NCBI GenBank assembly: GCA_963803155.1
Contig: CAWDMN010000036.1
Coordinates: 1-64,000, forward strand
Reading direction: 5' to 3'
DNA: 64,000 nucleotides
Source of the DNA: CAWDMN01 sp963803155
Lineage (GTDB): Bacteria; Acidobacteriota; Terriglobia; Versatilivoradales; Versatilivoraceae
Part shown: positions 8,927 through 17,488 of the stretch, one piece after another
Layout: the number at the start of each line of letters is the position of its first letter
How positions within the stretch are numbered: position 1 is the first letter of the stretch
Notes under the pieces: model-generated
Told to the model about the DNA's origin: nothing
The model's input: the letters and a program-made list of their open reading frames with translations, nothing else
The model's database searches: none
Program-made: the position numbers and the translations under genes

Positions 8927-10112
8927 TTGACCGAGTTCCTGGTTTTTGAGAATGTATCCAAATATTTCGGGGCTACTCGTGCGGCAGACCAGATTTCGTT
9001 GTCAATCAAAAAGGGAGAATTTTTTTCATTGCTGGGCCCAAGTGGTTGCGGCAAAACTACTCTGCTGCGCATCTTGGCTGGTTTTGAAAACCCTGACACT
9101 GGCCGGGTGCTGCTGGATGGGCTAGACATCACATCACTCCCACCGCATCGGCGTCAAGTCAACACCATTTTCCAGAATTACGCTTTATTCCCGCATCTCA
9201 CGGTTCGCGAAAATATTGCCTTTGGGCTCAGAATCGCCAAACGCCCCAAAGCCGAAATAGAGACTGAAGTGGATCGGATGCTCTCCTTGATCCAGATGGA
9301 AGACCAGGCTCACAAGCGTCCTGATCAGATCAGCGGCGGGCAAAAACAACGAGTCGCTATTGCCCGCGCTTTAGTTAACAAACCGCAGGTGCTGCTCCTC
9401 GATGAACCGCTAGCGGCCCTTGACCTTAAGCTGCGTCAAAGAATGTTGATTGAACTTGATTTGATCCATGACGAGGTGGGAATTACTTTTCTCTATGTGA
9501 CTCATGACCAGGGAGAGGCCATGAGTTTGAGCGACCGGATTGCCGTGATGAACGACGGGAAGATTGAACAAATAGGAAGCCCCGCGGAAATTTATGAAGC
9601 CCCGCGAAGCAGCTTTGTGGCCGCTTTCATCGGGGACACCAATTTCTTCGAAGGAGAAGTCAACGAGTTGGTGGACAATGATTACAGCCGGGCTCAAAAT
9701 CGATGGCTTCCCGGATGTGCTTTGCTTTAACGATAAACAGATCAGCCCTGGCAGCCCCGTCTTTTTGAGCATCCGTCCTGAAAAATTTCATATATCCAGG
9801 GAAGAACCCATGGTGGATGGCCTCCACAACAAGATGCGAGCCCATGTGGAAGATGTCATTTATCTAGGAACACACACGCGATATTGGGTGAGGATCCAGG
9901 AATACCGCTTGGCCATCTTCCGCCAACACAGCCGCTTTTTGTTGGATGAAAAGCCCATTCGCTGGCACGAAGATGTCTGGATTTCCTGGTTTGCGGATGA
10001 CGGATTCATGTTGGAACGTTATAGCGAATCGGACGAACGTTTAACCAGCTTGCCTCCTGAACGAGTAGGGGAAAACCATTTGGAGCCGGAGCCACCTCGC
10101 GCCGAAAAATGA
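8927..10112 (+). pseudogene. potA: Polyamine ABC transporter ATPase PotA, apparent frameshift
   Basis: The ATP-binding subunit of a spermidine/putrescine-type importer. The first frame (8927-9730) codes a complete ABC domain: Walker A GPSGCGKTT, signature ISGGQKQRVAIARAL, Walker B VLLLDEPLAALD and the H-loop YVTHDQ. After residue about 254 the frame shifts. The C-terminal TOBE-like domain (PVFLSIRPEKFHIS onward, to 10112) is in the next frame. Removing one G from the GGG at 9690-9692 joins the two parts into about 394 residues, close to the family length. This is either a real mutation, a sequencing error or a programmed shift; I cannot tell which. The start is TTG at 8927 with GGAGGT 6 bases upstream. 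The frameshift may leave a partial ATPase able to bind ATP but lacking its regulatory domain. Confidence 0.8.
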
Positions 10113-10494
10113 GTTTTCTCGTTATCCCAGAGAAATGTTCTATGACCCTCTCAAATTGTGGGAAGATTACCAGGGGGATCGTTGTTTTTATTGGGCAATT
10201 TTCTCAACTGGATCGTGGAGGCGAGTGCCTGTCATGTGGCAAGTCTGGATAAAACCAACGCCAGAACCGCTGAGCGGCCCGCGGATTAATAAATTGTGCA
10301 ATAGTTGTGGAGCCAGAAAAAACCAAAATTTTCGCACTCTCCCCAAGCAAATGGGGAGAGTGCCCACAAGAGCGGACTTGAAAGGGGGAAATTTGCTCCA
10401 CTTCCCTTAAGATCCAAATTCCGTCGACATTGTGGGTTCTGTACTCTATCCTTTTTTTTCAAAACACCAAAGGGACAAGGTAAGGCCAATACGC
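10113..10494 (+). other. Gap inside the pot operon with a perfect hairpin
   Basis: The other pot genes overlap by 4 bases, but potA and potB are separated by 382 bases. No gene is seen here. At 10334-10344 and 10353-10363 there is a perfect 11-bp stem (GCACTCTCCCC and its complement) with an 8-base loop. It resembles the CTCTCCCC/GGGGAGAG palindromes near 58.7 kb. A run of eight T follows about 90 bases later without a directly adjoining stem. Confidence 0.5.
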
Positions 10495-11373
10495 ATGGAC
10501 ATCCATCAGCGTAAATCTTTGAATGAATGGTTGATTACCATACCTTCGCTGGTATGGCTCGTGGTCCTTTTTTTGGTGCCGACTCTCATCGTATTTGCCA
10601 TTGCCTTTAAACCCGCTGATCTCTTTGGCGGAATTGGAGCAGGCTGGACGTTGGACACCCTGCGCGATCTGAGCAATCCCAACTACCCCGCCATCATCTG
10701 GAGAACTTTATATATAAGCCTTCTCACCACACTATTCTGCATTTTGTTGGCAACTCCCGCGGGCTATTACATCGCCCGGGTCTCACCCAAATGGCGGCAG
10801 ATATTGCTGCTTCTGGTGATTGTCCCGTTTTGGACCAGTTTCTTGATCCGGATTTTTGCTTGGAAAGTGCTACTCCATCCCGACGGACTTATTAAACGAT
10901 CCTTGGTATTCCTGCACCTAGCCGCTCCCGACACCTCCTTGCTTTATAATTCAGGGGCCGTCCTGCTGGTCATGGTGTACACCTTCCTTCCCTTTGCGAT
11001 ACTGCCCATTTATGCGGCAGCGGAAAAATTTGATTTTCGCCTGGTCGAAGCGGCCATGGATTTGGGGGCACGGCAGTGGCAGGCCTTCCTGTATGTTTTC
11101 ATCCCCGGCATCCAGCGCGGTTTATTGACTGCCATTTTGGTTGTCTTCATTCCGGCATTGGGTTCATATGTAATCCCTGATATTGTCGGCGGACCCAGGG
11201 GGGAGATGATCGGCAACAAAATCGCGCAGCGGGTGTTTGTGGATCGCAACCTGCCACATGCCAGCGCTCTTTCCGCCTTTCTGGTTTTGGCGGTCTTGCT
11301 CCCCATGTTGGCGGTGCTGGTGCTCCAAAAGAAGAAAAACGCGGCCACCCAGATTATCGAGGAGGACGCATGA
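10495..11373 (+). CDS. potB: Polyamine ABC transporter permease PotB
   Basis: A 292-residue inner-membrane permease of the PotB type with about six transmembrane helices, the first at residues 16-37. The cytoplasmic EAA loop is seen as EAAMDLGARQWQAFLYVFIPGIQ, the contact point for the ATPase. The conserved periplasmic and membrane stretch WTSFLIRIFAWKVLL is also typical. ATG at 10495 is preferred over a GTG at 10432 because AAGGTAAGG precedes it and the extra residues look non-native. The stop codon overlaps the potC start (ATGA), so translation is coupled. Confidence 0.92.
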   Translation: MDIHQRKSLNEWLITIPSLVWLVVLFLVPTLIVFAIAFKPADLFGGIGAGWTLDTLRDLSNPNYPAIIWRTLYISLLTTLFCILLATPAGYYIARVSPKWRQILLLLVIVPFWTSFLIRIFAWKVLLHPDGLIKRSLVFLHLAAPDTSLLYNSGAVLLVMVYTFLPFAILPIYAAAEKFDFRLVEAAMDLGARQWQAFLYVFIPGIQRGLLTAILVVFIPALGSYVIPDIVGGPRGEMIGNKIAQRVFVDRNLPHASALSAFLVLAVLLPMLAVLVLQKKKNAATQIIEEDA

Positions 11374-12140
11374 AACAGAGCCGATTGCCCATGGTTGTTA
11401 CTGTTGCTCTGCTGGTCTTCTTTTACCTTCCAATCCTGGTTCTGGTGCTTTATTCCTTCAATTCTTCCCGCTTTGGAGGCAGCTGGAACGGCCTTTCACT
11501 CTTCTGGTACCATCGGCTATACCAAGAGAGGGAGATTTGGCACGCCCTAACCAACACGATGATCATCGCAGTGACTGCCACCTTGATCTCGGTCATACTG
11601 GGGACCACCGCCGCCATGGCCCTTCATCGCTATCACACTGTTTTGCAGCGTTTTCATTTCACACTCATCTATACGCCGCTGGTGGTTCCAGAGATTCTCA
11701 TGGGAATTAGCTTGTTGCTTTTTTTCGCCGCCATTGGCCTGGAGTTGGGGTTGTTCACCATCTTTCTGGCTCATGTCACTTTCTGCATCAGCTATGTGGC
11801 CATGGTGATTTTGGGACGCCTGCAGGATTTTGACTACACTATCATTGAAGCCGCGCAAGATTTGGGGGCGGGGTGGTGGGCTACTTTATGGAGAGTCCTG
11901 CTGCCGCTCTTGATGCCCGGCATTATGGCTGGTGGATTATTGGCGTTCACGCTTTCCATAGACGATTTTGTCATCACTTTTTTTGTGGCTGGACCCGGTT
12001 CGACCACGTTGCCCATCCGGATTTACAGCATGATCAAACACGGCTCGCCTCCCTTGATCAACGCCTTATCCTCGATCCTGTTGTTGTTCACTTTTATTGC
12101 CGTATTTTTCAGCCAACGACTCACTAAGGAGGCGCCATGA
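11370..12140 (+). CDS. potC: Polyamine ABC transporter permease PotC
   Basis: A 256-residue second permease pairing with PotB. It has about six membrane helices, the EAA-type loop EAAQDLGAGWWATLWRVLLPLL and the PotC-like ends NSSRFGGSWNGLSLFWY (N-terminal loop) and DDFVITFFVAGPGSTTLPI. Its ATG overlaps the potB stop by 4 bases and is preceded by GAGGAGG; its own stop overlaps potD in the same way. Together with PotB it forms the channel through which the substrate delivered by PotD passes. Confidence 0.93.
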   Translation: MKQSRLPMVVTVALLVFFYLPILVLVLYSFNSSRFGGSWNGLSLFWYHRLYQEREIWHALTNTMIIAVTATLISVILGTTAAMALHRYHTVLQRFHFTLIYTPLVVPEILMGISLLLFFAAIGLELGLFTIFLAHVTFCISYVAMVILGRLQDFDYTIIEAAQDLGAGWWATLWRVLLPLLMPGIMAGGLLAFTLSIDDFVITFFVAGPGSTTLPIRIYSMIKHGSPPLINALSSILLLFTFIAVFFSQRLTKEAP

Positions 12141-13180
12141 AGAAGAGTTGTTTTTGGACTTTCTTGCTATGTTTCATCATCCTGGCCGCTCTTGGCTCTG
12201 GATGCCAGAGAACCACGCCAACCCTAAAAATTTACACTTGGGCGGATTACGTCAAACCCGAACTTCTGCAGCGATTTGAAACTGAACGCCAATGCAAAAT
12301 TATCGTCGACACATTTGAATCCAATGAATCTATGTATGCCAAGCTTAAAGCTGGCGCCACCGGATACGATCTGACCACTCCCTCCAGCTATTTCGTCAAA
12401 ATCATGAATGATCAAGGTTTGATACAACCTTTGGATCATGCACAATTGCCAAACCTCAAACATATCGATTCCGACTATCTGAAAATTGCGCTCGATCCCC
12501 ACATGCATCACAGTGTTCCGTACATGCTGACCAATACGGGCCTGGCTCATTTGAAAAGCAAGGTAACAAATTTTCAGGCGTCTTGGAGGATGCTTGACCG
12601 GCGAGATTTAAAGGGACGCATGACCATGTTGAACGATATGCGGGAAACCGTTGGAGCCGCCTTAAAATCCCTGGGCTTCAGCCTCAACTCCCGGAATGAT
12701 AAGGAACTGGAGGCGGCCCGGGATGTGGTCATAGGCTGGAAGAAGAACCTTGCCAAGTTTGAAGCTGAGCAATATAAAACAGGATTGGCTTCCGGAGAAT
12801 TCCTCCTGGTTCACGGATACAGCGGGGACATTTTACAAGTGCAAAAGGAAAACGAGGATATCGAGTTTTCCATTCCCGTCGAAGGAACATCCGTCTCCTG
12901 CGACGATTTGGTCATCTTGAAGAGTTCGACTCAAGCCAAGCTTGCTCATGAATTCATCAACTTTCTGCACCAGCCAGAGGTAGCCGCCGAAAACACTAAT
13001 TTTATTTCCTACGTCTGTCCCAATAAAACCAGCTATCCCAAGGTGGATGCGGCCTTGCGAAATAATCCCGCCATTTTTCTGGCTCCTGAACTCCGGGCCA
13101 AATGCGAAGTGATCGAGGATCTCGGACCTGATACGGCCAAATACACCAAGATCTGGGATCAAATCAAGGCCGCGAATTGA
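12137..13180 (+). CDS. potD: Polyamine-binding lipoprotein PotD
   Basis: A 347-residue substrate-binding protein. The signal ends in ALGSGC, so C23 is a lipid anchor, and the mature domain begins LKIYTWADYVKPELLQRFE, a classic PotD/PotF start. The family stretch YDLTTPSSYFVKIM is present, and the aromatic/acidic residues near LVHGYSGDI and NFISYVCPN are likely polyamine contacts. The gene overlaps potC by 4 bases with AAGGAGG upstream and closes the operon. Family members bind putrescine or spermidine; whether this one does cannot be decided from sequence. Confidence 0.92.
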   Translation: MKKSCFWTFLLCFIILAALGSGCQRTTPTLKIYTWADYVKPELLQRFETERQCKIIVDTFESNESMYAKLKAGATGYDLTTPSSYFVKIMNDQGLIQPLDHAQLPNLKHIDSDYLKIALDPHMHHSVPYMLTNTGLAHLKSKVTNFQASWRMLDRRDLKGRMTMLNDMRETVGAALKSLGFSLNSRNDKELEAARDVVIGWKKNLAKFEAEQYKTGLASGEFLLVHGYSGDILQVQKENEDIEFSIPVEGTSVSCDDLVILKSSTQAKLAHEFINFLHQPEVAAENTNFISYVCPNKTSYPKVDAALRNNPAIFLAPELRAKCEVIEDLGPDTAKYTKIWDQIKAAN

Positions 13181-13335
13181 TAGCTTTGTCTTTTAAATTG
13201 TTGGGTCGGATACTCGATATCGGATTTTTCGAGTTCCCGCTGAAGACGCCTCCGGCTTTTGTGACGAAAATATTTCCAAATAAAGCGAGTGCCGCATACT
13301 TCCGCTGGGATTTTTTGTGACCGTTCAGGGAAGAA

Positions 13336-13543
13336 CCCGGAGGATTCACAGCGATTAGCCGGTGATTGAGCGCGCGACGGTGGTCACAAGCTCAACCACC
13401 GGTCAGAAGAACGGACCAATCCGACACTAAAAGGGCCGCAGCCCTTTGCAAGCTGCTACCGGAGTCGTTTCTATTATTGCATATATCCGGGAGTGCCTGG
13501 CCTAACTGCCTTACCCCCAGCTAATGGCTGTGAATCCTTCGGG
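13336..13543. repeat. MITE-like element with about 25-bp imperfect terminal inverted repeats
   Basis: The ends at 13336-13360 and 13519-13543 are inverted copies sharing GCTGTGAATCCT and GCTAAT, with three mismatches over 25 bases, and the similarity goes on weakly outward with small gaps. The interior of about 158 bases codes for nothing but has an AAAGGGC/GCCCTTT hairpin at 13430-13447 and a GGTGGT/ACCACC pair. The size and structure fit a miniature inverted-repeat element or a large structured RNA. It occupies most of the 396-base gap after potD. Confidence 0.5.
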
Positions 13544-13576
13544 GTCAGTTCCCCTCCCTAAACGGTTACGATTTTT

Positions 13577-14059
13577 TTATGGTGCTCCAGCGTCATAGCC
13601 TCGATCCGGCGGCAAATTCGGCTGGCTGGCGGCAGCCACCGCGAGCTGATCGCATCGTTCGTTTTCGGGATTGCCCGCATGACCGCGCACCCAGTGGAAT
13701 TGGACTTCGTGTTTTTCGCAAAGATCGAGGAGGCGCTGCCAAAGGTCGGGATTGACGGCCTTTTCCGTTTTATTTCGTTTCCAGCCATTTTTGCGCCAAC
13801 GCTTTGCCCAGCCTTGGTTGATGGCATTGGAAACATATTGCGAATCCGTGTAAAGACTCACTTCACATTTCAGCCGCAGAGCGGATAACCCCTCCACGAC
13901 CGCCAAAATTTCCATCCTGTTATTGGTGGTCCGCCGGAAACCGCCGGAAAGCTCTCTGCGGTGTCCCTCATGCAACATGACCACGCCATATCCGCCTGGA
14001 CCGGGATTGCCTTTGCAGGCACCATCAGTATAAATTGTCACCTGTTTAAGTTTTTCCAT
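13577..14059 (-). CDS. rnhA: Ribonuclease HI
   Basis: A 160-residue endonuclease that cuts the RNA strand of RNA-DNA hybrids. The metal-binding acidic residues are all visible: D12 (YTDGACKGNPGPGG), E50 (NNRMEI), D72 (LYTDSQYV) and D137 (NERCDQLA), with H127 in the WVRGHAG loop. It also has the basic protrusion KRWRKNGWKRNKTEK found in the E. coli-type enzyme. The ATG at 14059 gives the family length. A TTG at 14116 would extend it by 19 residues almost up to the upstream gene and is less likely. It lies 66 bases downstream of the aminotransferase gene on the same strand. Confidence 0.93.
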   Translation of the reverse strand: MEKLKQVTIYTDGACKGNPGPGGYGVVMLHEGHRRELSGGFRRTTNNRMEILAVVEGLSALRLKCEVSLYTDSQYVSNAINQGWAKRWRKNGWKRNKTEKAVNPDLWQRLLDLCEKHEVQFHWVRGHAGNPENERCDQLAVAAASQPNLPPDRGYDAGAP

Positions 14060-14125
14060 ATCATTGGCAGGCCAAGGCACTTTTCGGGCAAACTGGCCAA
14101 ATCGTTTGTCCCACAACGCAAATGG

Positions 14126-15229
14126 CTATTTGAAGAATTCCCGGATGGCCGCGATTACAAAATCAATTTCCGCTTCTTCCATTTCAGGGAAAATTGGCAG
14201 GGAGAGAATTTCTTGAGAAATCAGCTCGGCCTGGGGGAAGCTTTCCCCTTCCACGACCAAATCCCGATAAGCTGGCTGCAAGTGCAATGGCTTGGGATAG
14301 TGGACGGCCGTGGCAATTCCCCTTTCCCCCAGAAAACGGGCCAGAGCATCCCGGCGAGGTGTTCGGATTGAATATTGGTTATATACATGGCGAGCATAAG
14401 GAGCACATGAAGGCAAGCTTAGAGGCAATCCCAACAAACCGGCGGAATAATGGGCGGCGATTTTGGCGCGGGATCTAGTCCACTCCTCCAAATGGGCCAA
14501 TTTGACATTGAGAACCGCTGCCTGGATCGAATCGAGGCGGCTGTTGACTCCCAGAATTTCGTGATGGTATCGGCTTTTCGATCCGTGATTTATCAAGAGG
14601 CGGAGCCGCCCCGCCAGCTCATCGTCATTGGTCAGCAAAGCGCCGGCATCTCCGTACGCACCCAGATTCTTGCTTGGGAAAAAACTCAAACAGCCAATTT
14701 CCCCCCATCCGCCCACAAATTTGTCCCGATATTTGGCGCCAATGGCCTGCGCGGCGTCTTCAATTACTTTTAGATGATGTTTTCGCGCAACAGCCAGCAG
14801 AGGGTCCAGGTTGGCCGGATGACCATAAAGATGCACGGGAATAATGGCCTTGGACCGCAAGGTGATTTTCTGTTCAATCAGATTGGGGTCAATGTTAAAG
14901 GTGCCAGGCTCAATATCGACAAAGACCGGCCGTCCTCCCAATAAGACTATGGTTTCAGCCGTGGCGACAAAGGTGAAAGGGGTAGTGAGAACTTCGTCCC
15001 CCGGTCTGATCTCCATGGCCATCAAGGCTAGCTGCAGAGCATCCGTCCCCGAGGCGCACCCAATGGCATGCTTAACCTCGAGATATCGCGCCAAGGCAGC
15101 TTCAAATTTTCGCACTGACGGCCCCATGATGAATTCAGTAGAATTCAAAACTGCCAAGAGGGCGGAATCCATTTCCGTTTTGAGATTTTGATATTGTCTG
15201 GCGAGGTCCACCATTTTGATTTGAGGCAT
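14126..15229 (-). CDS. DegT/DnrJ/EryC1-family sugar aminotransferase
   Basis: A 367-residue PLP-dependent enzyme that makes amino sugars from nucleotide-linked keto sugars, used for lipopolysaccharide, capsule or glycoconjugates. The PLP-binding lysine is K187 in LSFFPSKNLGAYGDAGA; D158 in VIEDAAQAIGA contacts the pyridine nitrogen. The stretches CASGTDALQLAL and PVHLYGHPANLD are family hallmarks, as is the C-terminal HYPKPLHLQPAY. The ATG at 15229 follows AAAAGGAA. Downstream genes include surface-polysaccharide functions at 17.5-23 kb, which supports a role in making a cell-surface sugar, though they are not in one operon. Confidence 0.93.
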   Translation of the reverse strand: MPQIKMVDLARQYQNLKTEMDSALLAVLNSTEFIMGPSVRKFEAALARYLEVKHAIGCASGTDALQLALMAMEIRPGDEVLTTPFTFVATAETIVLLGGRPVFVDIEPGTFNIDPNLIEQKITLRSKAIIPVHLYGHPANLDPLLAVARKHHLKVIEDAAQAIGAKYRDKFVGGWGEIGCLSFFPSKNLGAYGDAGALLTNDDELAGRLRLLINHGSKSRYHHEILGVNSRLDSIQAAVLNVKLAHLEEWTRSRAKIAAHYSAGLLGLPLSLPSCAPYARHVYNQYSIRTPRRDALARFLGERGIATAVHYPKPLHLQPAYRDLVVEGESFPQAELISQEILSLPIFPEMEEAEIDFVIAAIREFFK

Positions 15230-15782
15230 AGGTTGCGATTCCTTTTTAAAAATCCGCGGAGTAAAAGCCCACCGACCCCGGAATTTCAGCTCAAAGGCTC
15301 AAGTCATGCCGCGCGGATTTATTCCGGAAAAAACTGGAGCAACTGTGAGACTCAATAGCACCAAAGATTGACTTCACCGAATCAAATTTTTCCGACGGTT
15401 CAAACCGCCTTGGGGCAGGCTGTTCAGCAAGCAGTCTGAACAGAAAACTTGATTCACGGTAATTCTTCATTGGGAATTGCAGCCGAAGCGATTCATGGAG
15501 TTATCCTGGCCAAAATTTCTTGTTGAGAGTGACAATTTCTGATAATTTGCCTGCCGGATCCATCGGATTCCGCTAGAATAGAGAAGCATTCTATCTATTC
15601 AAAGGATGAAGGTCAATTCAATCAGGTTATCCCGCTGGGAATGTTCGGCATAATCCCGCTGACTTTCTTCATCGCCAAAATAGTCTAGTTCATGGCAACT
15701 TAATGACATCTGCAAGGTTCTGAAGATATGCAGAGGGATAGAATCCTTGCTTTGAGCTAAAATCCCGTCCTGGAGAAATATC
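15230..15782. other. Intergenic region, no gene seen
   Basis: A 553-base divergent gap between the aminotransferase and the thioredoxin-like gene. It must hold promoters for both, but I find no clear -10/-35 pair, palindrome or coding frame with family features. A minus-strand frame at 15599-15901 overlaps the next gene and is rejected. Confidence 0.4.
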
Positions 15783-16334
15783 ATGTCACGATTCATTGAT
15801 CTCGTTGCAGCGGTTGGGCTCTTATTGGGAGCCGATATCTCTCTTACCGCACAACAGCAGACATTTAAGGTTCCCATCATCAGCCCGGCCCCAATGTTCA
15901 TCCTGCCGGCCTATGATGGAAAAGTAATAAAATCGACCACGCTCAAAGGAAATGTGGTGTTATTGGATTTTTTCCAAACCTGGTGCCCAGATTGCCAAAA
16001 GTCCGTTCCCTTGATGGAAAAATTATACAAGAAATACAGAGACCAAGGGTTCGTTGTGGTGGGAATCTCTCATGACAAGGAACGTGAAAAGGCCGTGGAG
16101 CCTTTTGTCAAGAAATACGAATTGTCTTATCCGGTCTGCCTGGGAGATCTCTCCATCGCGGTAAATTATATCGGGATTGCGCCGGAACAGCCAAGGTTCC
16201 GCATTCCCTATCTGGTTTTTATCGATAGAAAGGGGATGATTGTGGGCAGATATGAAGAAGGAAAAAATCCACAGGCGACCGATCCTGATTTTATCGAGAA
16301 GGAAGTACAACGCTTGATCAAAGAGACTCCTTGA
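15783..16334 (+). CDS. Exported thioredoxin-like (TlpA/AhpC-type) redox protein
   Basis: A 183-residue protein with a signal peptide (1 to about 23) and a thioredoxin-like domain. The redox motif is WCPDC (C68 and C71) after LLDFFQTW. The domain continues with VVVGISHDKER, a peroxiredoxin/TlpA-like feature, and the cis-proline region RIPYLVFIDRKGMIVGRYEEG. Such proteins reduce or exchange disulfides in the periplasm, for instance during cytochrome c maturation. This may matter here because CxxCH proteins occur in the window, though they lie far away. The ATG at 15783 has GGAG 8 bases upstream. Confidence 0.88.
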   Translation: MSRFIDLVAAVGLLLGADISLTAQQQTFKVPIISPAPMFILPAYDGKVIKSTTLKGNVVLLDFFQTWCPDCQKSVPLMEKLYKKYRDQGFVVVGISHDKEREKAVEPFVKKYELSYPVCLGDLSIAVNYIGIAPEQPRFRIPYLVFIDRKGMIVGRYEEGKNPQATDPDFIEKEVQRLIKETP

Positions 16335-16377
16335 CAAATTGAGGAAAGGCCCTGGGGAAAATTGGCGCGCGGAAAAT

Positions 16378-16412
16378 GGCCGGAGAATCTGGGATTGCCA
16401 GTTACTCCGGCC
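16378..16412. terminator. Hairpin between convergent genes
   Basis: A perfect 8-bp stem (GGCCGGAG with CTCCGGCC) and a 19-base loop in the short gap between the converging redox gene and parvulin gene. There is no T-run, so its role as a two-way terminator is a guess from position. Confidence 0.35.
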
Positions 16413-16441
16413 TCCGGCATAAATCGCGATTGCTTATATGG

Positions 16442-17380
16442 TCAGCGGCTAAAATATCCCGGCTCGACTTTGATTTGAGTCTTTTCCTTCAAGCCTTTTA
16501 ACAAATCCTCCATCTTTGCCGAGCGAATTCGCATTTCAATCTCTTTCTTAATATCCGCGACTTTGGGGATCCGCCGTTCTTCCACCTTTACAATTTCAAA
16601 CCCAAAAGGTGCATCAATGACATCGCTAATGGAGCCAATCGGAATGGAAAAAATCACTTCCTCGACCGGAGGGGTAATGGGGATTTGTCCTTGTTTCGGA
16701 GCCTGATTCATCTGCGGATTGGCCCGCCGTATAAACCCCATGTCCCCGCCCTTCCCTGAAGTCAATATATCGTTTGAAAATTTGGACGCCTGTTCCTCGA
16801 AATCACCCCCGTCGGCCAACTTTTTACGAATTTCATTGGCCTTGGCCAAAGCTTCCTCTTTAGAAGGCAGGTCTTGGGCCGTGGTTGTGGGAATGCTGGA
16901 TTTATGAGCGATGAGGATTCTTTTGGCGTGTGCTTCTTCAAAAATGGCCTTGTTGTCATTTAAATATTTCGCTGCCCCCTCGTCCGTGACAGGGCTTTCG
17001 CGCACGATCTGGGCCTCCACGGCGCCCATGAGGATGCTTTCCCTGGCAATTCGAAGCTTCAACGGCACATCACCATCTTTGTCCAATCCCCGTCTTTCCG
17101 CTTCTTGCGCCAACAGTTTATATCTCGTGATTAAATCGGGGATCTGTGGCTTGCCGGGTCCGGCAAAATAAGCCCGATATTGAGGAGGCAGGGCTCCCAC
17201 GAAATCCTCCACCTCTTTTGCGGTGATTTTTGTGGTTCCAATGGTAAGCACGACGGCATCGGGGGAGACTTTGGGTTGAGTTGCGGGGGAATTGGGATTT
17301 GCCGGGGATTGCGCACAAACCTCAATTCCGCACAAAAGGATAACGATCAACCAACTCGATTGACTGCTTCTTGAATGCAA
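16442..17380 (-). CDS. Exported parvulin-type peptidylprolyl isomerase
   Basis: A 312-residue SurA/PrsA-like foldase. From the TTG at 17380 the protein starts with a good signal peptide (HSRSSQSSWLIVILLCGIEV, cleavage near CAQ), followed by a SurA_N-like helical domain and a parvulin domain at about 165-285 with AKRILIAHKS, GGDFEEQASKFSND, GKGGDMGFI and the C-terminal APFGFEIVKVEERR. It probably helps outer-membrane or secreted proteins to fold. I chose the TTG because AAGGAGA sits 8 bases upstream. The open frame extends to 17506 but those residues spoil the signal peptide. It diverges from the O-antigen ligase gene across a 108-base gap. Confidence 0.85.
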   Translation of the reverse strand: MHSRSSQSSWLIVILLCGIEVCAQSPANPNSPATQPKVSPDAVVLTIGTTKITAKEVEDFVGALPPQYRAYFAGPGKPQIPDLITRYKLLAQEAERRGLDKDGDVPLKLRIARESILMGAVEAQIVRESPVTDEGAAKYLNDNKAIFEEAHAKRILIAHKSSIPTTTAQDLPSKEEALAKANEIRKKLADGGDFEEQASKFSNDILTSGKGGDMGFIRRANPQMNQAPKQGQIPITPPVEEVIFSIPIGSISDVIDAPFGFEIVKVEERRIPKVADIKKEIEMRIRSAKMEDLLKGLKEKTQIKVEPGYFSR

Positions 17381-17488
17381 GGGGACATTCTCCTTTTCAC
17401 ACAAAAAAGTGGCCAGACTCAAACACAATACTATAAACTTTTGTCCGGCAAATTGGAACTCGTCAATGCTGGAAGGCGGATCAGCCGC

